64,000 nt of DNA from Oidiodendron maius Zn (taxonomy: Eukaryota; Ascomycota; Leotiomycetes; Myxotrichaceae): the NCBI GenBank assembly GCA_000827325.1, contig KN832870.1:3534001-3598000 (forward strand), in the 5' to 3' direction. Shown here one piece after another: positions 1 through 11,559 of the stretch. Position numbers and translations under genes: made by a program. A model generated the notes under the pieces. The model saw only the letters and a program-made list of their open reading frames with translations. It did no database searches and was not told the DNA's origin. Position 1 is the stretch's first letter; every line of letters begins with the position of its first letter.

Positions 1-972
1 GTGTCCATTGGTGCCAATGCCGCCTTCCTCGCCCTGTTCTCCATCTCCTTCATCGGGTTCATCATCACCTACGCCCTCACACGGCGTGCCACGGCCTTCA
101 CAGTTGCAATGTTGAGCGGTGTCATCCTGGAAGTCCTTGGCTATGTCGGGCGTATCATGAGCTGGCAGAATCAGTGGAATGACAACGGATTCCTAATGCA
201 GATTGTGTGTCTGACCATCGCCCCAGCGTTTATGGCTGGTGGAATCTATCTCTGTCTCCGTAGAATCGTGTATGCGTTTGGCCCGGAAAATTCAAGGATC
301 GCTCCAGAATCATATACGAGAATTGTGAGTTATCGCGTCTCCTCGGAAGCTTCAAGGTGCTAATTCACGTCTCAGTTCATACCCTGCGATCTGGGCTCTC
401 TTCTCCTTCAAGCTGCTGGTGGTGGAATCGCCTCCGCCGCCTCTCACGCCGGCAAGTCCCCTGACACGGGTGACAACATCATGATTGCCGGGCTGTCGTT
501 CCAGGTCGTCACGCTTCTTATTTTCATGGGCCTCTGTGTGGATTTTGCCCTCCGAACTTATCGGCGCTACAAGTCCATGGGCCAGGACGCATTCGATCAG
601 AACCCCGTCTTCGTCCAGACCCGAGGTAGCTGGAAATTCAAGGGTTTCGTGGCCGCCTTGGCCCTCGCCACGATCTGCATCTTCTGGCGAAGCGTGTACC
701 GAGTTGCGGAACTGAGCGAAGGCTGGACTGGGAACCTGATTCGGCATCAGTGGCTGTTCGTCGGGTTTGAAGGCGTTATGGTCATCGTCGCCTGCCTGTC
801 GCTGAACCTCTTCAACCCGGCTTTTGCATTCAAAGAAGCCATGGTAGGTTTCGGTGGTTTGGGTTCGAAAAAGAAGACGCAAAAGCAAGAGAATCAGGAG
901 AAATCCACTGGAGTTACTGGGGAGAACAGCCGGAGTGAGAGTGCAAGCGACGTTGAGCGAGCTGCTACTTAG
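1..972 (+). CDS. RTA1-like multi-pass membrane protein (5' partial)
   Basis: Two exons, 1-324 and 376-972, are joined by a 51-nt intron (GTGAGT donor, CTCAG acceptor) in phase 0. About 306 residues lie in the window. The frame is open at base 1 and family members have a short extracellular N-terminus, so the start is probably outside the window. The peptide shows the hallmarks of the RTA1 family of fungal seven-helix proteins: LEVLGYVGR in an early helix, the conserved stretch IAPAFMAGGIYLCLRRIV, and IFIPCDLGSLLLQAAGGG right across the splice junction. Known members (Rta1, Rsb1, Pug1) are linked to lipid or sterol stress and to sphingoid-base or porphyrin export; the substrate here cannot be read from sequence. 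The C-terminal tail after the last helix is polar and rich in K, E and S. Family is certain; the function of this paralogue is not. Confidence 0.9.
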
Positions 973-3900
973 GGTTAGAATTGTCTTGATATTGACGAAA
1001 TATAGAGAAATGGGGTAGATTTGGACTCGGCGTCCGGTGATCAGAATTGCATAAGTCCACTTGCAACTCAGCGGTCTCGTTACGACTTGATAATGGTAGA
1101 AATAGAGAAATCTAAGGTTAACTGTCTCTTTAGTACCGTACCTTGCTAAGTGAATGCTGTGTATCTTGTACCTCGCACCCTTATCCTTGCAATCGCATTT
1201 CCTTTAGGACAGCTTTCTCGCATTGTATCAATGCTGCCCCAGTCAACAGCAATCCGAGATCGGTATTGAGCCAGAGGATAGCGCATCTAGCTAGACACGT
1301 GGCCGAATGGACCCATAATGTGTAAAAGAGTTGCAGTTTGCATAAAGATGTCCGACCACTGTCGATACCGGTCTTCGTCATCGCCACGTTCTAGGTCACC
1401 AAAGATCACCCGTATTCCCAGAGAGCGGGAAAGCGGGGACCATCTCGTAAGATACGGGATTTTACTTCGTAGAAGATACCCGCTGTCATGTCTGGTTACG
1501 TAGCCCGGCGATTCATTCTTTCTAATTCGAAGTGCAAAGTCTCGACTCCAGCAAATGTGCGAAAGCAAGCAGCATCGTGACAGCCCCAGGGAAAAAAGTA
1601 AACAGAGTGTACGAAGAAGTCTTCATAGAAGCAAAACAAAAAGAGGAACACGAACCTCCACCTGACATCGTATGGAAGGGTGGAATCTTAACATTGGACC
1701 ACGGGAGCAGGTTTGATTTGGACTACAGAAGTAAGTTCCGATTACTGCGAGAATTTGCTGATTCGAAACTTTTCTATATGCCTATGAATAAAACCATTGG
1801 ATCACGTGAAGTCCTGTTCATGCGCGTCCCTAATACCGCCCGTACTGCTGTGGCATGGTTTGTTATCTGCGGGCGGGTGCCTAATTTGCGGTGCAGTATC
1901 TATAGTCGATGCCGAGATTCCAAGAGGCTCCCCTCCACAACACTGGCTGAAGATTGGTCAGGGCGTAGGCTACAGAAAAGCATATCCAGCGAATGACATG
2001 GTTTGTCTCCCTTCTCTTCGACGTCGTACCTTCCTCCCAGGCCGGGCGCGCAGAGTAACTACGACCCACATCGAAAAAGCCACAATTTCACACCAAGGCT
2101 CCATTCAGCACCCTCCAAAGTCAACGCCCCTGCAAGGGGCCTCTGGAGTGCACGGTTAACGGCCTATGGCAGGGCCACCTCCAGATGAAGGATCCTGGTT
2201 CCTGGGTGCACCCAACTGCACGAGGGGCGCTATCTTCCCCAATGATGACGGCCCTTAAGATTGTCACCGATACCTTAGTGCCATGCCCGTTCAGCATCTG
2301 GACGGCGATCTGTCGCCGCTCGTACGAAAGCGGACCACGTTGACCTCCGGCTCGGTGCGAGAAGGGCATAGTGGCTCTTCCACGCCCCCCATGGGATCCG
2401 CGCCCAAGTCCAGGCCAAATTACCAGCTGGGGAGCTCGTCCTGTGTGACCTGCATGATGGAAGATTCCCTGAGACAGGAACGCCGGGACAAACAGGCAGC
2501 GCCGCTTGACTCAGCCCACCCCGATGATCATCGAGTCGTTTCGCCTGGCTCCTGGCCTCCGAGGGATGCGAACAGCCCTTGTGCACGTCCCCCGAAATCC
2601 GCGACATCCTGGGGGAGGAGGGAGGAAAGAAGGAGGGGGGGGGGGTCGGTCGAAAACGAGAGCAGAAAAGAAAAAGAAAAGAATGACTCGACATCTTTGG
2701 GGCCACGCAGCAGCAGCAGCAGCAGCAGCGTCGTTATCTCACGCGCATCGCATCGTACCGAGAATCGATTTGGTCTCAGAAGGGAGTGCAGTAGCGAAAG
2801 AGAGGTGGCGATCATTGGCGACTTACCTTGCGTAAGGCTGTGCTGCCCCTCCCGGGTGTTTCTGCTCTCCCCATCTCAGACAACCGTGTATCACCCGATA
2901 TTAAGAACTGTGCCGATGCTGGCCCAGCTCACAACGGGCCTCCCAGGGCGAGAAAGACCAGCGCTGCCATCCGTGGGCGCGCATGCTCTGGAGACGAGGC
3001 CGCCGCGCAACAACTGCCTCGTACGAACCGCCCTCTCCGCGTACCCTGGGCCCCGCCGGCACGTCCAGCAAGGATGGTCGTCGGCAACCCATGCTGGGGG
3101 CCCTGCAGTCCAAGCTCCTCTTTCTTCCGCAGCCCGGTACCGTAATACTGTATCTGCACCGTGGTCGCTGGGCCCGCCGGGGCCTTGCTGGGACGCTGGG
3201 ACGCTGGAGGGCTGGACTGGGCCTGACACCACGGAGCATGCCCCGCCACTGCTCACTGGCTGAGAGGGAGGGCTGGTGGGTGCTGGTAGCGGCTCGAGTC
3301 GTGGGACGATGGTGGCCGTTCTACCAGGAAGTGGTCGACGGGGCATCGCCCCCCAGAGGCCCGGCGAGCAGAGGCAGTACTAGAGGAAGCAGGAAAAGGG
3401 CGCCCCAACGCGTGCACCAACGCAGGCCGCACAGGTGCTTATCTACAAGCGACACCACCCCAGGGCGTGCTCCCCTCCCCGGCTGGTTCTGGCGCAGAAG
3501 AGGAGCGTCGGGTGGTGGTAAGCGTGCAAGATTTGCCAGAGAGCTTACTCCGCTAGGAGCTGGGAGCCCAGGAGCCAGGCGTTGATGGATCACCGGAGGC
3601 GCTGGCTGATACGGACACGGCTGCCACGGGTGGGACGAGCGGCGGGGGTTGAGATGCACGCAGAAAGTAGGGCAGAGGGGGGGGTTGCTGCAGCTCTGGC
3701 GAGTCCCGTGGGGGGCCGCGAGACCGGAGAGCGGGTTGCGGATCTGGCGCGGGTGTCTGTTGCGGAGAGACGCGATGAGGATATACTGTCGGTCTAGGAA
3801 GAGAGAGCGACCAGAGCGGCGGAGGGCGAGAGGGCAAAAAGTTGGGCGGTGCTGGGCATGGGGAAGCGTGTTGGTGCCTTATATATTAGGCTTTAAATAC

Positions 3901-4601
3901 CAAGCCAGGTAAAGAGGTGTGTGCATAAAATGGCAGGGCGGCGTGCGTATATCCCCACGTTCTCGACCCCCGTCCCGTTCCCCCCCAGCTTGATCTTTCC
4001 ATCCACTCGACTCTCGACCTCCCTCTCACTGTCCTCCTCCTCAATCCCCATATTCCCACTCACGTCAACGCTCATCGACTCCCCATCCCCTCCGCCGCTT
4101 CGCGTCCTCCTCTCCCTCTCGCTCGTCTTCTCTCGCGTGTCGTCCCTCTCTCTCTCTCTCTCTCTCCATCCACCACCTCTCCCAACCTCACTTTTCTCCT
4201 CTCGACCATTCGTCCTCTCTCTCGTTGGCATCCTCTTCCCCTTCTCGCCTTCCACTGGAGCTTGGGTCGTGGCGCTATCTCTCTATCAAAATCTCACATC
4301 CACATCTGCCGTCCACACCCCATCGATTCCGCGCGATCCTCAACCGACTCCAGCCAACCAAACCCACCCTCTCTACCCTCGATATAATCCTCCTACTTCT
4401 GCGACGAACCTCACAATCGACTCGACGTCGATCCCGCCTCGCCCGCTTCGACCGCTCTGCGAACACCAGCCGTATGCGACGATCGCTATCCGGCTCCCTC
4501 AATCTCGCACTCATACCAGAATCTCCGAGCGCGTCTTTCCCGCTTTCCCAACACTCCATACCTTGGCGCAGAGCCTCTGCTCCAGTCGTGTCTCTGACGG
4601 C
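973..4601. other. Long gene-poor stretch and leader of the scw1-like gene
   Basis: No recognisable protein was found here. A 154-codon frame at 1532-1996 (+) has a plausible first half but no family signature and was not called. From about 2100 the DNA is GC-rich with many overlapping open frames on both strands, as expected by chance in such composition. It carries an 11-G run at 2635-2645 and seven CAG units at 2708-2728. A TATA-like stretch lies at about 3880-3900. From about 3960 to 4600 the plus strand is strongly pyrimidine-rich, including a TC microsatellite near 4146-4166, which is typical of fungal core promoters and 5' leaders. This part most likely holds the promoter and 5' UTR of the downstream RNA-binding protein gene. 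Confidence 0.5.
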
Positions 4602-6365
4602 ATGCGCGCCGCTCGCAGCCAATCTGGCGCAAGCGTAGTTTCCCCCTCGACCGCAGACCTCGCTCCCGTCGGCGAGCGATCTGCCCTCCCCCCAACTACC
4701 CTCTCACCAAAGTATGCAATGAATGCTCCTGCCTTCGTCCCATCCGGCCAGGCCTTCCGCCAGCCCAATGGTACCCAGCAGCCTTACCAGTCCCTCTCTA
4801 TCACCGCGATGAACGCCTTCGTCAACGATGCGGTCTCGAATACCACTCAGTCGCCCCCCTCGGGCAGCGCATTTGCGGCCGGTCCCAGTTCCGTGGTCAT
4901 TCGACGACTTCCAGCAAACACCACCGAGGAGACGCTGCGATTGATGGTAGTGTGGTCCAAAGAATTTATTGATGCAGAAGTCCTGTCAGCTGAAAAGTCA
5001 GAGGATCCTGGATTCCGCTCTGCTATCTTGCGCTTCAAGTCCCATGCCGGCGCTCTCGAGGCCAAGAATATGCTGGATGGGAAGCCCAACGTCGCAAATG
5101 ATGCACAGATGATCGTGGAGATTTTCTATGGGAGCCCCACCTCCTCCCGGCGCTATACCGTCGACAATACGGCGAATCCGGGCCCTGCAAGCTCGGCTTC
5201 GTCGACGGTCTCGTCCACTGGCGCAGCGCCGCGCCAGTCTTCCAGGTTCAATGGCACCTTTCAGAGCGCGCAGAGGGTCTCACCACCGACCAACGGAACA
5301 TATAGCAGTAATGAGCTCCCGAACCCTGAGAACAGTGCGCATTATAAGAGCCTCTTCTCTCCCCAGTCTCCGATTGGAAATCACTTGAATGACAGAACAA
5401 GGATCACCGGAAAGTCTCTGATCAATAACGATTCTGTGGACGACGACGAGACTGGCGAACTTCTCAAAGACCCCGTGGCCTACGCTGAGAACGGAGCGTC
5501 TTCCATCCAGCCGCGCCGCGCGACGAATCCGCAAATCCCAGTGTCTCGCCTTGCAGGATTGTCGCTCAACACGTCTACCGCTACTGGTCCAGCCCCCCTC
5601 TCCTCGTTCACTTCCACCCCGCAGGCCCTTTCGTCGATATCACATTCCACCCCGATGTCTCCAACGGCTCTTGCAAACGGTGGACCGCCAGTCAGCTACC
5701 AGCTTGGTAGCCAGCATTATCAGCGGCACAATTTCCCGCCAGTTAATCCTGCTGACCAGAATCCGCCATGCAACACTCTCTACGTTGGCAACCTTCCCAT
5801 TGATACGTCTGAGGATGAGCTCAAGGCGATGTTCTCCAAACAGCGTGGTTATAAGCGCTTGTGCTTCAGAACTAAGCAGAATGGCCCCATGTGCTTCGTG
5901 GAGTTTGAGGACGTCTCATTTGCGACTAAAGCTCTTCATGAGCTCTACGGCCATCCTCTCCATAATAGCATCAAGGGCGGCATCCGACTGAGCTTCTCTA
6001 AAAATCCACTTGGAGTCCGTTCGGGTCAAGGCATGGCATCATCCGCTCCTCCAAACATATCCGGCGTGATGCCAGGTATGAATGGTGTTATGCTAGGCGG
6101 CCAGGGTTCGACCTTTAGCACGGCTAATGGCCCTCCACCCGGCCTCTCTGCTCCGCCTGGGCTCGGACCTAGCAGAATGGGGTATTCAAATGCTATGGGC
6201 TCTATGAATGGGGCTTCCAGTCATTTCTCAGGAGCTTCTTACGCTGGAAACAATGGTACCTGGAATGGGCCAGTTTACACCGGCGCCATGAGCACTGGAG
6301 GCTCAACAACAATGATGAATGGCGCTAATAATGGGTTCCCGCCTGCGTACATGATGGGGAGGTGA
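4602..6365 (+). CDS. scw1: Scw1/Whi3-type RNA-binding protein with RRM domains
   Basis: Single-exon gene, 587 residues from the chosen ATG. Two RNA-recognition modules are visible. A divergent one begins with SSVVIRRLPANTTEETLR (about residues 92-170). A canonical one has RNP2 TLYVGNLP and RNP1-like GPMCFVEFED (about residues 388-465), followed by the family-specific stretch GGIRLSFSKNPLG. Linkers are rich in S, T, P and N, and the C-terminus is rich in G, N, M and S, suiting condensate-forming RNA-binding proteins. In S. pombe Scw1 influences cell-wall integrity and septation; in yeast Whi3 and Whi4 bind CLN3 and other mRNAs. The frame stays open upstream to 3921, but that part encodes only pyrimidine-derived S/P/L/T repeats, so the ATG at 4602 (or the in-frame one at 4719) is preferred. 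The role is inferred from orthology. Confidence 0.9.
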   Translation: MRAARSQSGASVVSPSTADLAPVGERSALPPTTLSPKYAMNAPAFVPSGQAFRQPNGTQQPYQSLSITAMNAFVNDAVSNTTQSPPSGSAFAAGPSSVVIRRLPANTTEETLRLMVVWSKEFIDAEVLSAEKSEDPGFRSAILRFKSHAGALEAKNMLDGKPNVANDAQMIVEIFYGSPTSSRRYTVDNTANPGPASSASSTVSSTGAAPRQSSRFNGTFQSAQRVSPPTNGTYSSNELPNPENSAHYKSLFSPQSPIGNHLNDRTRITGKSLINNDSVDDDETGELLKDPVAYAENGASSIQPRRATNPQIPVSRLAGLSLNTSTATGPAPLSSFTSTPQALSSISHSTPMSPTALANGGPPVSYQLGSQHYQRHNFPPVNPADQNPPCNTLYVGNLPIDTSEDELKAMFSKQRGYKRLCFRTKQNGPMCFVEFEDVSFATKALHELYGHPLHNSIKGGIRLSFSKNPLGVRSGQGMASSAPPNISGVMPGMNGVMLGGQGSTFSTANGPPPGLSAPPGLGPSRMGYSNAMGSMNGASSHFSGASYAGNNGTWNGPVYTGAMSTGGSTTMMNGANNGFPPAYMMGR

Positions 6366-8209
6366 ATTATTTGTCAAGTCGTTTGCCTGGCACGGCCGCC
6401 ATCTCCGGCCGAGGCGTCTTTGTTTCTTTTTTACATCTTCACTTCTTCACCTCGCTACTGTTGAACAAGCAAGCATTGTGTGTACTCGGGGATTGATATC
6501 CTCGTGGCTTTTCCTTTTGGAAGGTATCATGGAAGGAGTTAGCTTGGGTTGCTACATTGGGCCGCATTTCGCATTTCACATACTTGTAGCGTGGTGTTCA
6601 CGATCATGAGATTCCCCCTGCGCATTGTAGCCATTATGGGAGTTGAAGCAGGATATGGAAAGGGGAGGGTGGCATGTTCCTGGTGTTAATCTTGCGGTCT
6701 GTTCATTTTCCTCATAATCTGGCGCGTTCTGCAGTCTCCGGCGTCACATGAAGAATTCCGAGAGCGCAAGCTGGCAGGCTTGAAAATTCGATGCGGTCGA
6801 CTGTACGATTGCTGCGGCAACACACTCTGCAGAAGCATTGGCGGAATACAAATACATGGCATAATCAGCAACTGAAAGAGCGGGGGGAGGCGTCTGAACA
6901 CATTGTCTCTCATATTGGCATTCTATCAAGGGCAGCGCGCAGGAATGGGACGGCGGAAGCGTAATTTGCTGGGCATTTTCACAACATTCGGCGTTTCTTG
7001 CATCAATGGAATAGCTATCATTTTAGATTCCCATCAAGAGGATTCCGTCATATCTAAATGCTTGCAATTTTGTGAGAGCCTCGTGACCTGTTTTAAGTAT
7101 CATTGAGCATGGTAATATGCCTCACATATTGACTGGTGGATAGGTTAGTCGACGAAATGCATCTGGACCGTAATATATATAGTCTGAACTATTTTTCGCA
7201 CAAAAGTTGATGTGATACCTCTCAGATGCTTTGTTGCAGTTTTCTGTTGAAGGCATCATGTAACCGAGGATCTCCCGGCGCTAAATATTTCAGGTTGAAA
7301 TTTCTCGACTTCATATCTCCGCCGTCCGTCTTCACCAACAATTCTCAAACATCCGACTACACTGCTTGTCGCCATAGGACATATTCTCTCTCTGGCAGGG
7401 CCTTCGTTATAATATTTCTCATATAGTCCTCCCATCGTCATTTGCGAATGATGACATTATCCGTCCGTTTTTTCACTAGTAAGTTGCAGCCTCTCCTTTT
7501 ACCAACACTACGGAGCCCCTACTCTTTAAATGATGAACTTTCGTGTCGCCCCTGTCTTACCAATGAGTTTCGGCTCTCGTGGTGATGTACCTGTCTTTAC
7601 CAAACGGACTTTCTGATACTACACCTACACACCCACTCTGCTATGACCTCTTTGCAAAACAAAGCTTACTGATCCTGAAGTTAGATTCGGTATGATGATA
7701 CTGTGAGTCGCACTGTCTCCATTATAATTGTCGCTCTCCCTCCTTATATGACACAATGATGAACAAAAACATGTACTATCAAATGCGGATCAATAATGAC
7801 GAGCAAACTGGTTCGATTACCTGAAAATACATAAGGCTATTCAACTTGGTGTGGACTTTATGATGTGAATTAATGCTAATGTTAGCTCTTCTGGGCAGAA
7901 CTTTTAGACGGAAATCCGCCGCTCTCATTTTCCACAGGTAGGCATCTCTCCAATACTTCTGATACGGTCATACTCGTGATCCTAATGCTTATGATGTAAA
8001 AAACATTCCATGCTAATCCTGAAGACATTTCTGTCTATGGAGAAAAACAATGAGACTTTTCATCTTTCGACTGAAGCTTTTTCCCTTATTATTTTTGTTA
8101 TTGTCCTCTCGTCAATAGATTTCATGCTAACAGTTCAAAGTTCCACCTATGAAATGTTCTCGATTATGTACCCCGGAGCATATTAAAGTCTCGGAAAGCG
8201 AAATACTAC
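6366..8209. other. AT-richer intergenic region, no gene recognised
   Basis: This is the 3' flank of the scw1-like gene (+) running into the 3' end of a minus-strand oxidoreductase gene. Only short open frames (under about 80 codons) occur, scattered over both strands, and none has a family signature. From about 7100 the base composition becomes clearly AT-richer than the flanking genes. No repeat boundaries, terminal inverted repeats or tRNA-like boxes were seen. It may be plain spacer or a long-decayed gene. Confidence 0.5.
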
Positions 8210-9488
8210 TCACAAGCCTAGTCTACTGACACTGGCGCTTGTTGGCTCGCCTTGAATCATCTCAGCCATCACCTTCCCTGTCCCCAAGGACATACTTATG
8301 CCCCAAGGGCCATGGCCTGCGGCAAGCCAAACTCCGCCTTCGCTAGCACCCTTTGTCTTGATGCCTCCAAGATCTTGATCTGGAATACGTCCCAATATTG
8401 GCGTTCCTCTTTCAGTAACTGGCCGGAAGCAGAGCCCTTTCCTTACCGTTTCCAGATCACCGTCTTTCTCTGCAACGAGAAGTCTCTCTGCAGAGCTCTG
8501 TAGAGCTCGAATGGCATCTGCATCTATCTCAGATTCTCCTGGTAGATTCGGTAGAGGGAGGGTCGAAAAATTCATCCCCGCAATATATATCTCTCCATTT
8601 GCTCTGGAGAATATTTCGGGAGAATAGCTAGCTTCCGTCGTGAAAATTGCATGGCAGTCTGCCTCGTTCTCATTCCCCCAGTTCGTGCATCGCACGACCA
8701 AAGAGTAGCCCGCGAGACTTGAGAGAGGAAGTTTTCTCTTCGAATTTGGAAATAGCGTTGAAAACACCTGTGTTGACCATGCCCCAGCTGCGATCAATAT
8801 TCTCGCGCAAGGAATGTCCGACTCTATATTTGTTTCCGTATCTAAGACACTTAGAGTTGCTAATTGGCCGTGCTCATCTTTTCCAATCGACACTGCCCTA
8901 TATGGTTGATGAAGCTGCACTCCTCTATCGAGACAGCTTTTCAGCAGGAACTGGCATAGTAGCCTAGGCTCTCTAGTTATGAACATATTAGCATCATATA
9001 TACTGAATACAGCAAATTTAAATCACGTACACTTGCGCCGTACTTCCTTTCTCACTAATCACCTCCACGACATCCCCTTCCTTCCTCGCAAGCCAACCCG
9101 GAGCCCTGTCAGCCTTGCTACTAGCCCCATCTCCAGCAACATCGGCCCTGCTCGTCCCCTCCCTCAGCCAATCCTCTCCACTCTTCTCCCTCCCCTTCCT
9201 CCCAACAGAATAACTCAACCCCGTACTCCTCCTATACCCCCATCTCTCCGCACCCCCAAACTCCCTTGCGATCCTTGCATGCTCCTCAAAACTCAGCCGG
9301 CCTAGCTCAGAAACGGACGCAGAGAACCAGTCTGCAGCGAGGAAGCCGCCCGCGAACCCAGATGCGGAGGAGAAGAGCTCGGGGGACGGCTCTATTAGGT
9401 GGATGCTGGAGGGGGTGAGCGAGAAGGAGAGATAGTATGCTGTCGAGACGCCGATTATACCGGCGCCGAGGATTACTGTTGCGGGCAT
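8210..9488 (-). CDS. FAD-dependent amino-acid/amine oxidase-like protein (DAO family)
   Basis: Two exons on the minus strand, 9488-9031 and 8972-8210, flank a 58-nt intron (GTACGT...CTAG). Phases match and give 406 residues; the junction reads AQVEPRLLCQFLL, as expected in this family. The N-terminus has the Rossmann dinucleotide fingerprint VILGAGIIGVSTAYYLS with the basic/acidic strand HLIEP after it. The C-terminal part contains the second FAD contact GVWLAAGHGPWGISMS and the segment CFRPVTERGTPILGRIP, both typical of D-amino-acid-oxidase-fold flavoproteins related to yeast Tda3. Members oxidise an amine or amino acid, or act in endosome sorting in the case of Tda3. The substrate is not predictable here. 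No targeting peptide or membrane helix is evident. Confidence 0.87.
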
Positions 9489-9967
9489 TTCTTCCGTTGG
9501 AATTTATAAAGTATAAATGTGTATGATAGGCATGGAATTAAATTGTAGACAAGGCTGGAAGCTGCGGCTAAGAAAAGTTGTTGTAATGTTGTGGACACAT
9601 TCAGCGGGAGACACCCCCCACCCTGGTATATCCACTCTTGGAAAGAAATGACGTTGTTGATGCGGGCGCGCACTGACGACGGGAGGAGATCTTCAGGTAC
9701 GCAGAATATCCGATGAGCAACTAAGAAAAGAGAGGGGTGAGGCTATTGGTTTAAAGAGGGTAAAGGGTCCTAAATGTAGGTGCATATGCCCGCTTGCATT
9801 AGGTAGCTTGCTAGATAGAATTAGCCTAGAGACATTCTACATCTCGTGGGGGTCACAACACATGAAGATACTCCGTGGAGTATTGAGTAGAAGAGCCAAC
9901 TGCTGCTCTATCCCTACCATACTTTTTATAACAGGTGTTCTATCCCTCGTTCGGCTGAACGGCCTTC
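9489..9967. other. Spacer upstream of the FAD oxidoreductase gene
   Basis: About 480 bp between the start codon of the minus-strand FAD oxidoreductase and the 3' end of the decayed metallo-beta-lactamase gene. It should contain the promoter of the oxidoreductase. A minus-strand open frame at 9473-9673 has no family signature. No other structure seen. Confidence 0.5.
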
Positions 9968-11147
9968 TCAAAATCCCTTAAGAAATCTCCACCTGCTGAT
10001 GATTTTCTCATCCGTACGATCCCAAGTGGTAATTGTCCGAGGAAAGAGAGGCAATACGCCCAAAACGCTGGCAATATGTGCAATAATGACAAAGACGTGC
10101 AGCGACGCACCGAAACATTCCATTTTGTCAACGCAAGCTTGGTCTCAGGCACAGAGACGTTCGCTGCCCAGGTGGATGGCGTAAAGTGGAGTCGTTCTAT
10201 ACTCGCCCGGGTTTGAAGTACTATGAACGCTCTCGAAGATAGCACCAGCACAGACTGATGCGGACTAGGAAGATCGAATGGAGACGGATTGATCTCGGCT
10301 GGGAGAGGTAGATAAGTAGTGAGACGAAATTCGCAAGCGTGGTGAGCTATGTCACCGCCTAGGAAGAAGAATTCATCTTTCGACGTGCGGGCAAAGCCAC
10401 AGATGTGGTCATGGGCTGTTAATTGTGTTAAAAATCCGCCTGCTATAATGTAAGATATGCTCACTATGGCCCGGAGCTGCCAGGAGGTAAAATCTCCCAT
10501 CGCTGAAGAAATCAGGACTGAGAATCACCCAATCTCTAATCCCGAGAAAGAAAATCCAATTCAACAACATCACGACCCTCGAACGCATCATCAACGGTGA
10601 CTGCGTTAGGATTCTTTGGGTACCCAGGGAAGAGGGTGTTATCGCTTTTGAAGCCCGGACCCACTACGAGGCGCACAGATTTCGGAAAGAGGAACGGATC
10701 ACCCGTGTGACCGATGTGGTGGTGTGACCATATGATCGAGTTGATGGATTCCAGTGGGATATTGGCTTCTGTAAGTTGTTCAGCAATATCTTTCTCGACT
10801 CTAACGGTAGGCTTCGCAAACTCGATTTGGCCGAGGACTTGTCATTATCATCTGGACCTGCACATCTATTTGATGATTGCTTGGAGTACTCACTGACGGG
10901 AGGCTGTTTCTCCTTCCATGCTCTCGTGAAGCCAAGACCAAAGAGGATTTTTTTTGCACAAATTCTTGTTCTCAACTAAGAAGCTGAGTCACGGAGCGTT
11001 CTGGGAGTCCTGTCCAGGAACTGGATTGAGAATGACATTCTGTGAGCCAATATCAAATATGCCGCCATTAAGGATGGAGACTTCCACCGTGGAGCCTTTG
11101 AAGGCTGGAAGACTCAAATTGGAGGAAGATATTATCCTTTTGTTGCT
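9968..11147 (-). pseudogene. Decayed metallo-beta-lactamase-fold hydrolase gene
   Basis: Reading the minus strand in pieces recovers a whole fungal metallo-beta-lactamase-like protein. The pieces, in order, include STVEVSILNGGIFDIGS, KKILFGLGFTRAWKEK, SIIWSHHHIGHTGDP, LVVGPGF, VDDAFEGRDVVELDF, GRFYLLAAPGH, HDHICGFARTS, FFLGGDIAHHACEFR and ISRWRFLKGF before TGA at 9970-9968. Two introns still splice cleanly: one of 58 nt, GTGAGT...ACAAG near 10893-10836, and one of 49 nt that restores APGHTHDHICG near 10448-10400. The gene is nevertheless broken. There is an in-frame TGA at 10991-10989 and a TAG at 10538-10536 followed by frame loss before GRFYLL, and another frame change near 10145. The zinc motif HxHxDH reads HHHIGH, with the metal-binding Asp replaced by Gly. 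No start codon could be assigned. Family assignment is firm; the original substrate is unknown. Confidence 0.8.
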
Positions 11148-11559
11148 TCAGAATGCTGTTCAAAGATTTATTTTCACAACTCAGGTAGGGCCGGTGCCTC
11201 CATTTTATCTTGCAGACGATTGCAACATAACGGGGAATCAACACCCCCATCATTCATAAATGCAGCACTTAACTGCGTAAACAAGAGCAGGTGACACAAA
11301 ATATACGCAACAAAATAATTGTGCTTGACTTAACCATGTTGATCATAAATGCACAATTTTAACGTATGGCTTAGAAATTGAAGCAAATAGCACACGGCAA
11401 ATACGCACTGAGAATGTGCCGGAAGATAATGAAAGGCGAGAGACTGCTTTCGCCTAATTAGGGAATTTCACGTGACCCATATGTCGACGTCGTCATAAAA
11501 ATGCCACTAATAAACTGTTTATGCAAGCTGGCAAAAGAAAGACCTAGATTGAAGACAGC
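11148..11559. other. Spacer upstream of the short-chain dehydrogenase gene
   Basis: About 410 AT-rich bases between the decayed hydrolase and the SDR gene. It should contain the promoter and 5' UTR of the plus-strand SDR. No further gene or repeat seen. Confidence 0.5.

Noticed and set aside
1532-1996. 154-codon plus-strand frame with a protein-like first half
   Set aside because: No family signature, no supporting splice pattern, and the second half looks random; kept only as a remark in the spacer entry.
2283-3263. 326-codon plus-strand frame and many overlapping frames on both strands
   Set aside because: GC-rich, repeat-bearing DNA gives long chance frames; composition of the peptide (P, R, S, G) and the number of rival frames argue against coding.
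4146-4166. TC microsatellite as a mobile-element footprint
   Set aside because: Similar CT-rich runs precede several genes here and are ordinary leader composition; no target-site duplication or terminal repeat is present.
7801-7830. GGTTCGATTAC, a possible tRNA B box
   Set aside because: No A box or cloverleaf could be formed around it.
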